From Labedella gwakjiensis (lineage in GTDB: Bacteria; Actinomycetota; Actinomycetes; Actinomycetales; Microbacteriaceae), in the NCBI RefSeq assembly GCF_003014675.1, contig NZ_PYAU01000001.1:3348001-3412000 (forward strand): DNA of 64,000 nt, read 5' to 3'. Below the pieces are notes generated by a model that searched no databases, was not told the DNA's origin, and worked only from the letters and a program-made list of their open reading frames with translations. Shown piece by piece: positions 37,826-47,128 of the stretch; position 1 is the stretch's first letter; every line of letters begins with the position of its first letter. Made by a program: the position numbers and the translations under genes.

Positions 37826-38847
37826 GCGCGCAGAGCGGTGAGCGCGTCCGCAATTCCGGGCCGTTCCGCGTGGGGGATCGCGTCCAGCTGACGGGACCCA
37901 AGAACAAGCTGCACACGATCAGCCTCGAGTCGGGCAAGGTGTTCCACACCCACCGCGGCATGATCAACCACGACGACCTCATCGGCCGAGACGACGGCTC
38001 GGTCATCACCAACACGGCGGGAATCGAGTACCTCGCCCTCCGCCCCCTGCTCGTCGACTTCGTGATGTCGATGCCTCGAGGCGCCGCGATCATCTACCCG
38101 AAGGACGCTGCTCAGATCCTCGCGTCGGCCGACATTTTCCCCGGAGCGCGCGTCGTCGAGGCCGGCGTCGGGTCCGGTGCTCTCTCGATCTGGCTGTTGC
38201 GAGCGATCGGCGAGTCCGGTCACCTCACGTCGTTCGAGCGCCGGGAGGAATTCGCCGACGTCGCACGCGACAACGTCGCGAGCTTCTTCGGATACGACCC
38301 GGCAGCCTGGGACGTCGTCGTGGGAGACCTCGTCGAGCAGCTCCCCGGCGCCGTCGAGCGGGGGAGCGCCGACCGGGTCGTCCTCGACATGCTCGCCCCG
38401 TGGGAGTGCGTCGACGCCGTCGCCGATGCCCTGACCCCCGGCGGCGTCCTCCTCTGCTACGTCGCCACCGTGACTCAGCTGTCTCGTGTGGCCGAGGCCA
38501 TCCGGGAGACGGAACGATTCACCGACCCGTCCTCCACCGAGACCATGGTCCGCGGGTGGCACGTCGAGGGGCTCGCCGTGCGCCCGGACCACCGGATGAT
38601 CGGACACACCGGTTTCCTGCTGACCGCGAGGCGTCTCGCGGACGGAGCCGTGCTGCCGGAGCTCAAGCGTCGCCCGTCGAAGTCGGATTTCTCCGACGAG
38701 GACGTCGAGCTGTGGACTCCTGGAGCCCTCGGCGAACGCGAGTCCAGCCCGAAGAGCCTCCGCAAACGTGTCCGCGCGGCGGCGGCGAGCGCCGACCTCG
38801 TCCGGTCGCGCGACGAGGTGTCGGGCGAGGGCCCGGACGCCGACTAA
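37822..38847 (+). CDS. trmI: tRNA (adenine-N1)-methyltransferase, m1A58
   Basis: A 341-residue SAM enzyme of the TrmI type, methylating A58 in the tRNA T-loop. The N-terminal RNA-binding domain has FRVGDRVQLTGPKNK and HRGMINHDDLIG. The methyltransferase part has VVEAGVGSGALSIWLLRAIG, ending in the LDMLAPWE catalytic region. It overlaps the HAD gene (ATGA). In many actinobacteria this gene is followed by arc, dop, pup, prcBA and pafA; here the next gene is the FKBP lipoprotein. Confidence 0.94.
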   Translation: MSAQSGERVRNSGPFRVGDRVQLTGPKNKLHTISLESGKVFHTHRGMINHDDLIGRDDGSVITNTAGIEYLALRPLLVDFVMSMPRGAAIIYPKDAAQILASADIFPGARVVEAGVGSGALSIWLLRAIGESGHLTSFERREEFADVARDNVASFFGYDPAAWDVVVGDLVEQLPGAVERGSADRVVLDMLAPWECVDAVADALTPGGVLLCYVATVTQLSRVAEAIRETERFTDPSSTETMVRGWHVEGLAVRPDHRMIGHTGFLLTARRLADGAVLPELKRRPSKSDFSDEDVELWTPGALGERESSPKSLRKRVRAAAASADLVRSRDEVSGEGPDAD

Positions 38848-38850
38848 ACT
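38845..38850 (+). promoter_or_regulatory. Probable -10 box (TAAACT) for the FKBP gene
   Basis: TAAACT overlaps the trmI stop codon and lies 50 bases before the FKBP GTG. Confidence 0.45.
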
Positions 38851-38900
38851 GAACCGCGCATCCCGGGGCCGAAGGCCCGCCCGCACCGAATCGAGGCACC

Positions 38901-39839
38901 GTGCGTAAGGCACCCATCCTGCTCCTGTCCGCTGGGCTCGTCGCCCTCTCGCTGACGGCGTGCACGTCGCCGGCAGACGCATGCACCCCCGAGGCGACAC
39001 CTGGTGACGCCTCGAACGTCATCACCGCAGACGGCGACTTCGGCACGGCCCCGGTCGTCGACGCCCCGAGCGACGTCTACACCACGAAGACCCAGAGCAC
39101 GACGCTCATCGAGGGCGACGGCGACGTGGTCCTCCCCGACGAGCTCGTCGTCATCGACTACACCCTCGTCAACGGACGCACCGGCGAGGTCGTGACTCAG
39201 TCCGCCTACGACGCGTCCGCTCCGACCACGTTCTCCCCGGAGAACCTCCTGCCGGGCATGGCCAAGGGGCTCGTCTGCGCCACGGCCGGGTCGCGCGTGG
39301 CCGTCGCCATCTCGGCGGAGGACGCCTTCGGACCGTCCGGCGGGAACCCGCAGTACGGCATCGATGAGGACGACACGATCCTCGCCGTGATGGACGTCCA
39401 CAAGAGCTACCTCGCCAAGGCCGACGGCTTCCCCGTGCCCGTGACGACCCCGGGCCTCCCGTCGGTGGTCACGGCGGCGGACGGCACGCCCGGTCTCACG
39501 ATCCCGAAGACGGATCCGCCCGCCGACCTCCGGAAGGCCACGCTGCTGCAGGGGAGCGGACAGACGGTGAAGGAGGGCGACCTCGTGACCGTCAACTACA
39601 CGGGGGCGCTCTGGACGGAGCGGACGATCTTCGATTCGTCGTGGGAGCGGGGCACCCCCGCACAGTTCACGACCGATCAGGTGGTGCCCGGGTTCGCCGA
39701 TGCTCTCGTGGGGGCCCAGGTCGGCTCCCAGGTGGTCGTCGTGATCCCGCCCTCCCAGGGCTACGGCGATACCGCGTCGGGGTCCATTCCCGCCAACTCG
39801 ACGCTGGTGTTCGTCATCGACATCCTCGGGGTCGGCTGA
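38901..39839 (+). CDS. FKBP-type peptidyl-prolyl isomerase, exported lipoprotein
   Basis: A 312-residue lipoprotein precursor. It has a positive N-terminus, a hydrophobic core and the lipobox LTAC with acylated Cys21. A first FKBP-like fold spans about 75-165 (ELVVIDYTLVNG, LLPGMAKGL) and looks degenerate. A second, more canonical domain spans about 215-310 (VKEGDLVTVNYTGALW, FDSSWERG, VVPGFADALVG). It assists folding of exported proteins outside the membrane. The same type of gene precedes pafB in other actinobacteria. lnt and tatAC lie in the same block. Confidence 0.9.
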   Translation: MRKAPILLLSAGLVALSLTACTSPADACTPEATPGDASNVITADGDFGTAPVVDAPSDVYTTKTQSTTLIEGDGDVVLPDELVVIDYTLVNGRTGEVVTQSAYDASAPTTFSPENLLPGMAKGLVCATAGSRVAVAISAEDAFGPSGGNPQYGIDEDDTILAVMDVHKSYLAKADGFPVPVTTPGLPSVVTAADGTPGLTIPKTDPPADLRKATLLQGSGQTVKEGDLVTVNYTGALWTERTIFDSSWERGTPAQFTTDQVVPGFADALVGAQVGSQVVVVIPPSQGYGDTASGSIPANSTLVFVIDILGVG

Positions 39840-39864
39840 TCGCTGGCTCGACGCCTGCCGGACG

Positions 39865-39870
39865 TAGGAT
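39865..39870 (+). promoter_or_regulatory. -10 box (TAGGAT) for leaderless pafB
   Basis: TAGGAT, 6 bases, then GTG 39877. It supports that start over the in-frame GTG at 39871. Confidence 0.6.
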
Positions 39871-39876
39871 GTGACC

Positions 39877-40902
39877 GTGCCTGAATCGTCGAGTCCATCC
39901 GTGCGGGTGCCCGTCGAGGAGCGACTGTTCTCGCTCGTCCTCGCACTCGTGGCGACGGAGAACGGACTCACGAAGAACGAGATCCTGTCGACGGTGCAGG
40001 GCTACCGCCAGCGGTTCACCCCTGGCGGTGACAACGCGAGTCTCGAGCGGCAGTTCGAGCGCGACAAGGACGATATCCGCGATCTCGGAATCCCGATGGA
40101 GACCGTCGAGCCGCCCGGGGAGCAGGGCAACAACCACCTGATGCGTTATCGCATCTCGAAGGGTGACTACGATCTCCCGTCCGACTTGACCTTCTCGGCT
40201 CAGGAGATCACCCTCCTCGGCCTGGCGGCGACAGTCTGGCGTCAGGGCTCCCTGTCCGCCGAGTCCCAGCGGGCCCTGTTGAAGCTGCGCTCCCTCGGCA
40301 TCCCGTCGGACGATCCCGTGATCGGCTATGCGCCTCGACTGCGCACGCGAGAGAGTTCGTTCGAGCCCCTGCGCTCCGCCCTCGAGCGGCACACGATCGT
40401 GACGTTCCCCTACCTGAAGCCCGGCGACGCGGCCCCGCGACGGCGCAGCGTATCGCCGCTCGCCCTCGTCCAGCATCGTGGGCGTTGGCACCTGTACGGG
40501 ATCGACGAGGACGCGGCCGCTCCACGCACCTTCCTCCTCGCACGCATCGTCGGGACGCCGCGGTCGACCTCGAAGACGTTCCCCCTCCCGGAGGGCGGCG
40601 GTTTCGCCGACCGTGCCCTCGGCGAGCTCGACGCCCTGTGGCGGTCGCAGCGGGCGACCGTCCGCGTCGTCCCCGGATCCGACGCCGAGACACGACTGGC
40701 GCGCCGACCCGACTCGAGCGCCGACCTCGGGGGAGTGTTGACCCTGCACTACACGGACGTCGACATCCTCGCCGACGAGCTCGCGGCGTTCGGACCGGAG
40801 GTGGAGGCGCTGAGTCCCGGCGACCTGCGCGCCGCCGTCGTCAAGAGACTGACCATGCTCGCGAACGCACACTCGGCGTCGTCAGAGAACGAGGAGGACT
40901 GA
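39877..40902 (+). CDS. pafB: WYL-domain transcriptional regulator PafB
   Basis: A 341-residue PafB protein with an N-terminal winged helix (ERLFSLVLALVATENGLTKN), a WYL core (HRGRWHLYGID) and the C-terminal extension. With PafC it forms the activator of the LexA-independent DNA-damage response described in mycobacteria. Its stop is 2 bases before the pafC ATG. The upstream pafA ligase and proteasome genes are missing here. The start is taken at GTG 39877, 6 bases after the -10 box. Confidence 0.92.
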   Translation: MPESSSPSVRVPVEERLFSLVLALVATENGLTKNEILSTVQGYRQRFTPGGDNASLERQFERDKDDIRDLGIPMETVEPPGEQGNNHLMRYRISKGDYDLPSDLTFSAQEITLLGLAATVWRQGSLSAESQRALLKLRSLGIPSDDPVIGYAPRLRTRESSFEPLRSALERHTIVTFPYLKPGDAAPRRRSVSPLALVQHRGRWHLYGIDEDAAAPRTFLLARIVGTPRSTSKTFPLPEGGGFADRALGELDALWRSQRATVRVVPGSDAETRLARRPDSSADLGGVLTLHYTDVDILADELAAFGPEVEALSPGDLRAAVVKRLTMLANAHSASSENEED

Positions 40903-40904
40903 TC

Positions 40905-41918
40905 ATGGCCTCGTTCCAGCCCGTGCACGCACAGGACAAGCTCGCCTTCCTCCTGTCTCTCGTCCCGTATCTCATGGACCACGACCGCGTGAGCGTGGCC
41001 GATGCCGCCGCGCACTTCGGGGTGCCGCCTGAACAGATCCGCCAGGCCGTGAGGCTCATCGCCGTGTCGGGGGTCCCCGGTGAGACGACGCAGTACCAGC
41101 ACGACGATCTCTTCGACATCGACTGGGACGCCTTCGAGCAGGACGACGAGATCGCCATCACGCACCTCGTCGCAATCGACGAGTCGCCGCGTTTCTCGGC
41201 ACGCGAGGCCGCAGCGCTCATCGCCGGACTGCAGTACCTCTCGGGGCTTCCGGAGCAGGCTGATCGCGACGTCGTCGGTGCCCTCATGGCGAAGCTCGCG
41301 ATCGGGGCCTCCGCCGTTCCCAGCGAAGTCGCCGTGGGATCCGGCGACCTCGATGCGGCGCTCGCGACGATCCGCGAGTCGGTCGCGACAGCCCGTTCGC
41401 TCGCGTTCGATTACGTGAACGCACGAGGAGAGCGCGAACGCCGCACGGTCGACCCGCTCCGGGTCGAATCGCTCGACGCGGATTGGTATGTGCGCGCCTG
41501 GGATCACAGCCGGTCGGCCGTGCGGACGTTCCGGCTCGACCGGATGTCGCGCATCGAGGTGACGGAGGAGCCGGCGCACGCGGAGGCGCGAGACGTCGTT
41601 CTGCCAGAGACCCTCTTCCAGGCCTCTCCTGAGGACCTGAGCGTCGAACTCGAGGTGTCGGAGGCTGCCCTGCCGCTCATCGACGAGTGGATCGGTGGAA
41701 GCGAACGGACCGCGGTCGACGGACATCGCGTCCGAGTCACGGTCAGACTGGCGCATTACGGGACCCTGACGCGATTCGTCTCCGGTCTCGCGGGGCTCGT
41801 GACGGTCGTCGGACCGCCGGAGGCCAGGGCAGCGGTGGCGGCGTGGGCGGGGGATGCGCTCGGCAACTACGCCGCGAACGGCGGTTCTCCCAGCCCTATC
41901 TCCGGCGGCGCGAGGTAG
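40905..41918 (+). CDS. pafC: WYL-domain transcriptional regulator PafC
   Basis: A 337-residue partner of PafB. It has the N-terminal HTH (LLSLVPYLMDHDRVSVADAA), WYL core (DWYVRAWDHSRSAVRTFRLD) and C-terminal WCX-like domain. GAGGAGG before the ATG and the 2-base spacing to pafB indicate coupled translation. An open frame extends upstream within pafB but carries no support. Confidence 0.92.
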   Translation: MASFQPVHAQDKLAFLLSLVPYLMDHDRVSVADAAAHFGVPPEQIRQAVRLIAVSGVPGETTQYQHDDLFDIDWDAFEQDDEIAITHLVAIDESPRFSAREAAALIAGLQYLSGLPEQADRDVVGALMAKLAIGASAVPSEVAVGSGDLDAALATIRESVATARSLAFDYVNARGERERRTVDPLRVESLDADWYVRAWDHSRSAVRTFRLDRMSRIEVTEEPAHAEARDVVLPETLFQASPEDLSVELEVSEAALPLIDEWIGGSERTAVDGHRVRVTVRLAHYGTLTRFVSGLAGLVTVVGPPEARAAVAAWAGDALGNYAANGGSPSPISGGAR

Positions 41919-41921
41919 ACT
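41916..41921 (+). promoter_or_regulatory. Probable -10 box (TAGACT) for tatA
   Basis: TAGACT overlaps the pafC stop and lies 31 bases before the tatA ATG, which has its own GGAGG site. Confidence 0.45.
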
Positions 41922-41952
41922 CGACGAACATCGACCCTCTGGAGGATCGCGC

Positions 41953-42219
41953 ATGTTGGGCAACCTGACCGGATGGCATCTCGTCATCATCCTCGTGATC
42001 GTGCTGCTGCTGTTCGGCGCGACCCGACTCCCCGCTCTCACACGGAGCATCGGACAGTCCGTGCGCATCTTCAAGAAGGAAGTCCGCGACGACGACGCGT
42101 CGAAGCCGTCGGACCCGGGATCCGATTACGGTGTCCGCACCGACTCGGGCGTCCGCACCGACGAGAGCACCGTGACCCCCAGCGCGTCTGCTCGACGCGA
42201 CGCCGACACGACGCCGTAA
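41953..42219 (+). CDS. tatA: Sec-independent translocase protein TatA
   Basis: An 88-residue TatA/E protein: one N-terminal membrane helix (LVIILVIVLLLFGATRLP, 10-27), the hinge and amphipathic helix (RSIGQSVRIFKKEV), then an acidic disordered tail. It forms the pore of twin-arginine export. A GGAGG site precedes the ATG. tatC starts 6 bases after its stop. No tatB is seen nearby, as expected for this locus. Confidence 0.95.
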   Translation: MLGNLTGWHLVIILVIVLLLFGATRLPALTRSIGQSVRIFKKEVRDDDASKPSDPGSDYGVRTDSGVRTDESTVTPSASARRDADTTP

Positions 42220-42225
42220 CCGGTC

Positions 42226-43014
42226 GTGCCCGCGAAACAGCGCAGGCAGAAGAACACCGAGGGGCGGATGTCGCTCGGCCAACACCTGCTCGAACTCCGG
42301 AAGCGACTGTTCATCTCGGCCCTCGCGATCGTCGTGGGCATGGTGTTCGGCTTCATCGTGGCTGAGCCCGTCATCCGCGCGATGTCGCAGCCCATCGCCG
42401 AGTTGGCCGAGAAGATGAACGCGAGTCTCAACTTCGAGACCGTCACCTCCGGCTTCGACCTGTACATGAAGATCGCGCTCACGGTCGGCATCGTCGTATC
42501 GGCACCGGTCTGGCTCTACCAGATCTGGGCGTTCCTCGTCCCGGGTCTGAAGCGTCGGGAGATCGGCTACGCGCTCGGCTTCCTCGGGGCCGCTCTCCCG
42601 CTCTTCTTCGGAGGTGCCGCCGCCGGCTGGCTCGTCATGCCGCACATCGTCGAACTCATGGCCGGTTTCATCCCGGAGGGTGGAAGCGGCATCTACACGG
42701 CGAGCTACTTCTTCGACTTCGTCCTGAAGCTCGTGCTGGCCGTCGGGATCGCCTTCGTACTGCCGGTGTTCCTCGTCCTCTTGAACTTCGTCGGAGTGCT
42801 CTCGGCGTCGTCGATCATCAAGTCCTGGCGGTGGGCGATCCTCGCGATCATGGTGTTCTGCGCCCTCGCCACGCCGGCGGCCGACGTGGTCTCGATGTTC
42901 CTCCTCGCGATCCCGATGGTCATCCTCTACTTCGCCGCCTACGGGGTGGCCTGGGTCCACGATCGACGCGCAGCCCGCCGCGTGTCGGCGCCCGACCCGG
43001 AGTTCGCGGTGTGA
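42226..43014 (+). CDS. tatC: Sec-independent translocase protein TatC
   Basis: A 262-residue six-helix membrane protein and twin-arginine signal receptor. The family motifs are SLGQHLLELRKRLFISALA near the start and the SGFDLYMKIAL and WQIWAFLVPGLK-type region (LYQIWAFLVPGLKRREI). Start GTG gives MPAKQRRQKN. helY overlaps its stop by 4 bases. Confidence 0.95.
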   Translation: MPAKQRRQKNTEGRMSLGQHLLELRKRLFISALAIVVGMVFGFIVAEPVIRAMSQPIAELAEKMNASLNFETVTSGFDLYMKIALTVGIVVSAPVWLYQIWAFLVPGLKRREIGYALGFLGAALPLFFGGAAAGWLVMPHIVELMAGFIPEGGSGIYTASYFFDFVLKLVLAVGIAFVLPVFLVLLNFVGVLSASSIIKSWRWAILAIMVFCALATPAADVVSMFLLAIPMVILYFAAYGVAWVHDRRAARRVSAPDPEFAV

Positions 43015-45428
43015 GCGAGACACTCTCCCCGGCCGAGCGGTACGCGGCCTCCCGGCGCACGGCCCTCGTCCGCGAGTTCCGGGACGGATTGTCCTTCGCG
43101 CTCGATCCGTTCCAAGAGGCGGCCTGCGAACGCCTCGAGGCCGGTCGGAGCGTGCTCGTAGCAGCCCCGACGGGAGCGGGGAAGACGATCGTCGCGGAGT
43201 TCGCCGTCTTCCTGGCCATGCGCGAGGAGCGGGCGAAGGTGTTCTACACCGCCCCGATGAAGGCCCTCAGCAACCAGAAGTACGGCGAGTTCGTCGACGC
43301 GTACGGCGCTGAGAACGTCGGTCTCCTCACGGGTGACACGAACATCAACTCCGGAGCACGTGTGGTCGTGATGACCACGGAAGTGCTTCGGAACATGCTC
43401 TATGCAGACTCGGCACTTCTCGCCGACCTCGCTTTCGTCGTGATGGACGAAGTGCACTACCTCGCTGACCGCTTCCGCGGCGCCGTCTGGGAGGAAGTCA
43501 TCATCCACCTGCCGCCTGCCGTCCGACTCGTCTCGCTGAGCGCGACCGTGTCGAATGCAGAGGAGTTCGGAGACTGGCTGCACACCGTCCGTGGTGACAC
43601 GGATGTGATCGTCTCGGAGGAGCGTCCGGTTCCGCTCGACCAGCATGTGCTCATGGGCGGCCGGTTGCTCGACCTCTTCGATGCCAAGACATCGGGGGAC
43701 GAGCCCAACGTCAATCCGGAACTCGTCCGTCTCGCGCAGTTCGGTGGTCGCTCGCTCTCGACGAAGCAGTACGACGACGTCAGCCGATACCACCGGCGGA
43801 GGGGACCGCAGCGCCACGAGCGGACCTCGCGCGCCAGCACCGTGGAGCTGCTCGGTGAGCACCATCTCCTTCCCGCCATCTTCTTCATCTTCAGCCGCGT
43901 CGGCTGCGATCAGGCCGTGCGCGAGGTGGTGAGGGCGGGGGTCCGGCTGACCGAGCAACACGAGCGGCACGAGATCCGTGCCGTCATCGAGGAGCGGACA
44001 GCCGCGTTCCAGGACGAGGACCTCGCGGTTCTCGGGTACTGGGAGTGGCGCGACGGGCTCGAGCGCGGCGTCGCCGCCCACCACGCCGGGATGCTGCCGG
44101 CGTTCAAGGAGGTCGTCGAGGAGCTCTTCCAGCGCAAACTCCTCAAGGTGGTCTTCGCCACCGAGACCCTCGCCCTCGGCATCAACATGCCGGCTCGTAC
44201 GGTCGTGCTCGAGAAGCTCGAGAAGTTCAACGGCGAGGCGCGCGTCCCGATCACGTCGGGGGAGTACACGCAGCTCACCGGCAGGGCTGGACGGCGACGC
44301 ATCGACGTGGAGGGCCACGCGGTCGTCCAATGGGTCGACGGCCTGCACCCCCAGGCCGTCGCGGCCCTCGCATCACGACGCAGCTATCCGCTCAACTCGA
44401 GCTTCCGACCGACGTACAACATGGCGGTCAATCTCATCGACCGATTCGGCCGCCGGCGCACCCGCGAGATCCTCGAGTCGTCCTTCTCGCAGTTCCAGGC
44501 GGACCGGGCTGTCGTCGACCTCGCCAGAAAGGTGCGGGATCAGGAGGGCTCCCTCGAGGGCTACGCGGAGGCGATGCGCTGCCACCTGGGGGACTTCGCG
44601 GAGTACGCGTCCATCCGTCGAGAGCTCGGCGATCTGGAGAAGCAGCGACCTGACGCCGGCTCCGCCGCCAAGCGTGAACGCCGCTCCCGTCAGATCGCCT
44701 CTCTCCGGAAGAGGCTCAAGGCCCACCCGTGTCATGGCTGCTCCGACCGTGAGAAGCACGCTCGATGGGCCGAGCGGTGGTTCCGGTTGCGTCGCGAGAC
44801 GGACGCGCTGCGTCGGCAGATCAACACACGCACGGGCGCCGTCGCAAAGGTCTTCGACCGTGTCGTCGACGTGCTCGTCGAGCTCGGATACCTCGTCGAG
44901 GGGGAGGGGCCCGGAGGGATCTCCCTCGCGCCGCAGGGGCAGGCGCTTCGTCGCATCTACGGGGAACGCGATCTTCTCGTGGCCGAGTGTCTCCGACGTG
45001 GGCTCTGGAACGGCCTCGATGCGCCGAGCCTCGCCGCTCTCGCCTGCTGCCTCGTGTACGAGCCCCGACGCGACGACACCGACGTGCCGGAGCGCTACCT
45101 CCCGCGAGGACGATTCCGCGAAGCACTCACGGCCACGCAGGAGGTCTGGAGCGTCCTCGACGACGTCGAGCAGGCGCATCGGCTGCCCGGCAGCAATGTA
45201 CCGGCCAACGGCCTCGCTCTCGCGATGTACAAGTGGGCGTCCGGATCACCTCTCGACGTCGTCCTGCGCGACGCGGACCTGGCCGCCGGGGACTTCGTCC
45301 GGTGGTGCAAGCAGACGATCGATCTCCTCGACCAGCTCTCGACGGTCGCCGACCCGCCCGTCGGCGTGACAGCCCGGCACGCACTCGACGCCGTGCGTCG
45401 CGGCATCGTCGCGTACAGCTCCGTCTGA
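43011..45428 (+). CDS. helY: HelY-like DEAD/DEAH-box RNA helicase
   Basis: An 805-residue Ski2-like helicase equivalent to HelY (Rv2092c). Motifs are APTGAGKT (52-59), DEVHYLADRFRG, SLSATVSNAEEFGDW, LALGINMPARTVV and QLTGRAGRRRID. The C-terminal half has a conserved CHGCSD segment and a DSHCT-type domain. GTG 43011 overlaps the tatC stop. It is likely to act in RNA decay or processing; the target is unknown. Confidence 0.93.
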   Translation: MSETLSPAERYAASRRTALVREFRDGLSFALDPFQEAACERLEAGRSVLVAAPTGAGKTIVAEFAVFLAMREERAKVFYTAPMKALSNQKYGEFVDAYGAENVGLLTGDTNINSGARVVVMTTEVLRNMLYADSALLADLAFVVMDEVHYLADRFRGAVWEEVIIHLPPAVRLVSLSATVSNAEEFGDWLHTVRGDTDVIVSEERPVPLDQHVLMGGRLLDLFDAKTSGDEPNVNPELVRLAQFGGRSLSTKQYDDVSRYHRRRGPQRHERTSRASTVELLGEHHLLPAIFFIFSRVGCDQAVREVVRAGVRLTEQHERHEIRAVIEERTAAFQDEDLAVLGYWEWRDGLERGVAAHHAGMLPAFKEVVEELFQRKLLKVVFATETLALGINMPARTVVLEKLEKFNGEARVPITSGEYTQLTGRAGRRRIDVEGHAVVQWVDGLHPQAVAALASRRSYPLNSSFRPTYNMAVNLIDRFGRRRTREILESSFSQFQADRAVVDLARKVRDQEGSLEGYAEAMRCHLGDFAEYASIRRELGDLEKQRPDAGSAAKRERRSRQIASLRKRLKAHPCHGCSDREKHARWAERWFRLRRETDALRRQINTRTGAVAKVFDRVVDVLVELGYLVEGEGPGGISLAPQGQALRRIYGERDLLVAECLRRGLWNGLDAPSLAALACCLVYEPRRDDTDVPERYLPRGRFREALTATQEVWSVLDDVEQAHRLPGSNVPANGLALAMYKWASGSPLDVVLRDADLAAGDFVRWCKQTIDLLDQLSTVADPPVGVTARHALDAVRRGIVAYSSV

Positions 45429-45459
45429 TGCTCGGTCCGTTCGCCCAGCTTTCCGATCG

Positions 45460-45465
45460 TAGGGT
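45460..45465 (+). promoter_or_regulatory. -10 box (TAGGGT) for leaderless lnt
   Basis: TAGGGT, 6 bases, then the lnt GTG at 45472. No ribosome-binding site. Confidence 0.6.
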
Positions 45466-45471
45466 TGTGGA

Positions 45472-47049
45472 GTGACCCGAACCCCCTCCCGTCAGCCGTT
45501 CCCGTCAGCCGCTGACCCGCGCGACCGCGACGCTCCGATCGTGCCCCTGTGGGCTGCGGTCCTCCTCGCGCTCGGCGCCGGGCCGGTGCTCGACGCCGGC
45601 TTCCCCGATCTCGGGGCGTGGCCGCTCACGTTCGTCGGGATCGGCATCGTTCTCGTCGCGGTCGTCGGACGACGGGCCGGTACGTCCTTCCTCGTCGGCT
45701 TCATCGCCGGGCTCTCGTTCTACCTGGTGCACGTGTCGTGGACGGCGCTGTACCTCGGGCCGGTGCCGTGGGTGGCGCTCTCCGTCCTCGAGTCCCTGTT
45801 CTTCGGTGCAGGAGCGGTGCTCATCACCCTGGCGTACCGCTGGTTCCCGCGCGTCTGGTCGGGCACGATCGCTCGGCTCGCCGTGCTCCCGGTACTCATC
45901 GGCGCGCTGTGGACCGCTCGGGAGATGGTCGCCAGCACGTGGCCGTACGGCGGCTTCGCGTGGGGCCGGGTCGCCCTGAGTCAGTCGGAGAGCCCTTTCG
46001 CCCCCCTCGTCGCCTGGGTCGGCATCTCCGGTCTGAGCTTCGTCATGGTCGTCGTCGTCGCCGTCACCGTGCAGGTCCTCCGCGAGCCCGCTCCCGGTCT
46101 CGTGCGGAGGATGGCGGTCCCCGTCGTCCTCGTCGTGGCCGTTCTGGCGGTACCGGCGTGGCCGACGTCCGTCTTCGGAACCTCCCGGATCGCGGCCGTG
46201 CAGGGGAACACCAAGGCCGGCTACTTCGATGCGGCCGAGCGCAAGCCCGGCGACCTCATCTCCGGACAGCTCGACGCGAGCCTGCCGGTGCTGGACGAGG
46301 GCGTCGACATGATCGTGTGGCCGGAGGGGGCGAGTGAGTACGACCCGGCCACGGTGCCGTCGGCAGGCCGTGCGCTCGACGCGCTGAGCCAGCTCGCGGG
46401 CGGTGCGCCCGTCATCCTCGGGACCAACCAGGAGCGGGAGGACAAGGTGTACAACACCTCGCTCCTCTGGCAGGACGGTCGCGCGACCGACTGGTACGAC
46501 AAGAAGCACCCGGTGCCGTTCGGCGAGTACGTACCGGACAGGGAGTTCTGGGAGCCGTTCGCCCCCGACCTCATCGGTCTCATCGCGCGCGACTACACGC
46601 CGGGGACGCGCGACGGCATCTTCAACGTGAACGGGGTCATCGCGGGGATCAGCATCTGCTTCGACATCGTCGACGATGCCGTGATCCGCGACTCCGTCGA
46701 TCGTGGTGCGCAGGTTCTGCTCGCCCAGACGAACAACGCCGATTTCGGCCAGACCGACGAGAACCAGCAGCAGCTGGCGATCACGCGCCTCCGCGCGATC
46801 GAGACGTCACGGAGCGTCGTGAGCATCTCGACCGTCGGTCTGAGCGCGGTCATCGGTCCCGACGGTCGGACGATCGCGACGGTCCCGGCCTACGAGCCGG
46901 GGGCCATGGTCGAAGACGTCCCTCTCTCGCGTGATCTCACGCCGGCTGTCGTCCTCGGCGGCCAGACCGAAGGGCTCATCGTCGGATGGGGGATCGGGAC
47001 GCTTCTTCTCGCCGGACTCTTCGGCGCCCGGCGCGGGCGTCGCGGCTGA
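45472..47049 (+). CDS. lnt: Apolipoprotein N-acyltransferase
   Basis: A 525-residue enzyme adding the third acyl chain to lipoproteins. Six or more N-terminal helices are followed by a nitrilase-like domain facing outside. The catalytic triad is Glu285 (VWPEGASEYD), Lys345 (KKHPVPFGEY) and Cys396 (GISICFDIV). A last helix anchors the C-terminus. Mycobacterial Ppm1 carries the same domain. The FKBP lipoprotein of this window is a likely client. Converges with rbpA. Confidence 0.94.
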   Translation: MTRTPSRQPFPSAADPRDRDAPIVPLWAAVLLALGAGPVLDAGFPDLGAWPLTFVGIGIVLVAVVGRRAGTSFLVGFIAGLSFYLVHVSWTALYLGPVPWVALSVLESLFFGAGAVLITLAYRWFPRVWSGTIARLAVLPVLIGALWTAREMVASTWPYGGFAWGRVALSQSESPFAPLVAWVGISGLSFVMVVVVAVTVQVLREPAPGLVRRMAVPVVLVVAVLAVPAWPTSVFGTSRIAAVQGNTKAGYFDAAERKPGDLISGQLDASLPVLDEGVDMIVWPEGASEYDPATVPSAGRALDALSQLAGGAPVILGTNQEREDKVYNTSLLWQDGRATDWYDKKHPVPFGEYVPDREFWEPFAPDLIGLIARDYTPGTRDGIFNVNGVIAGISICFDIVDDAVIRDSVDRGAQVLLAQTNNADFGQTDENQQQLAITRLRAIETSRSVVSISTVGLSAVIGPDGRTIATVPAYEPGAMVEDVPLSRDLTPAVVLGGQTEGLIVGWGIGTLLLAGLFGARRGRRG

Positions 47050-47071
47050 GCGGTCTCGAACAGCGCACACG

Positions 47072-47105
47072 ACGAAGCACCGGACGTTTCCGTCCGGTGC
47101 TTCGT
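47072..47105. terminator. Bidirectional terminator between lnt and rbpA
   Basis: A perfect 15-bp stem (47072-47086 with 47091-47105) around TTTC, with ACGAAGC...GCTTCGT at the base. Confidence 0.85.
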
Positions 47106-47128
47106 GGATTCTGCGAGGGAGAAGCGGC

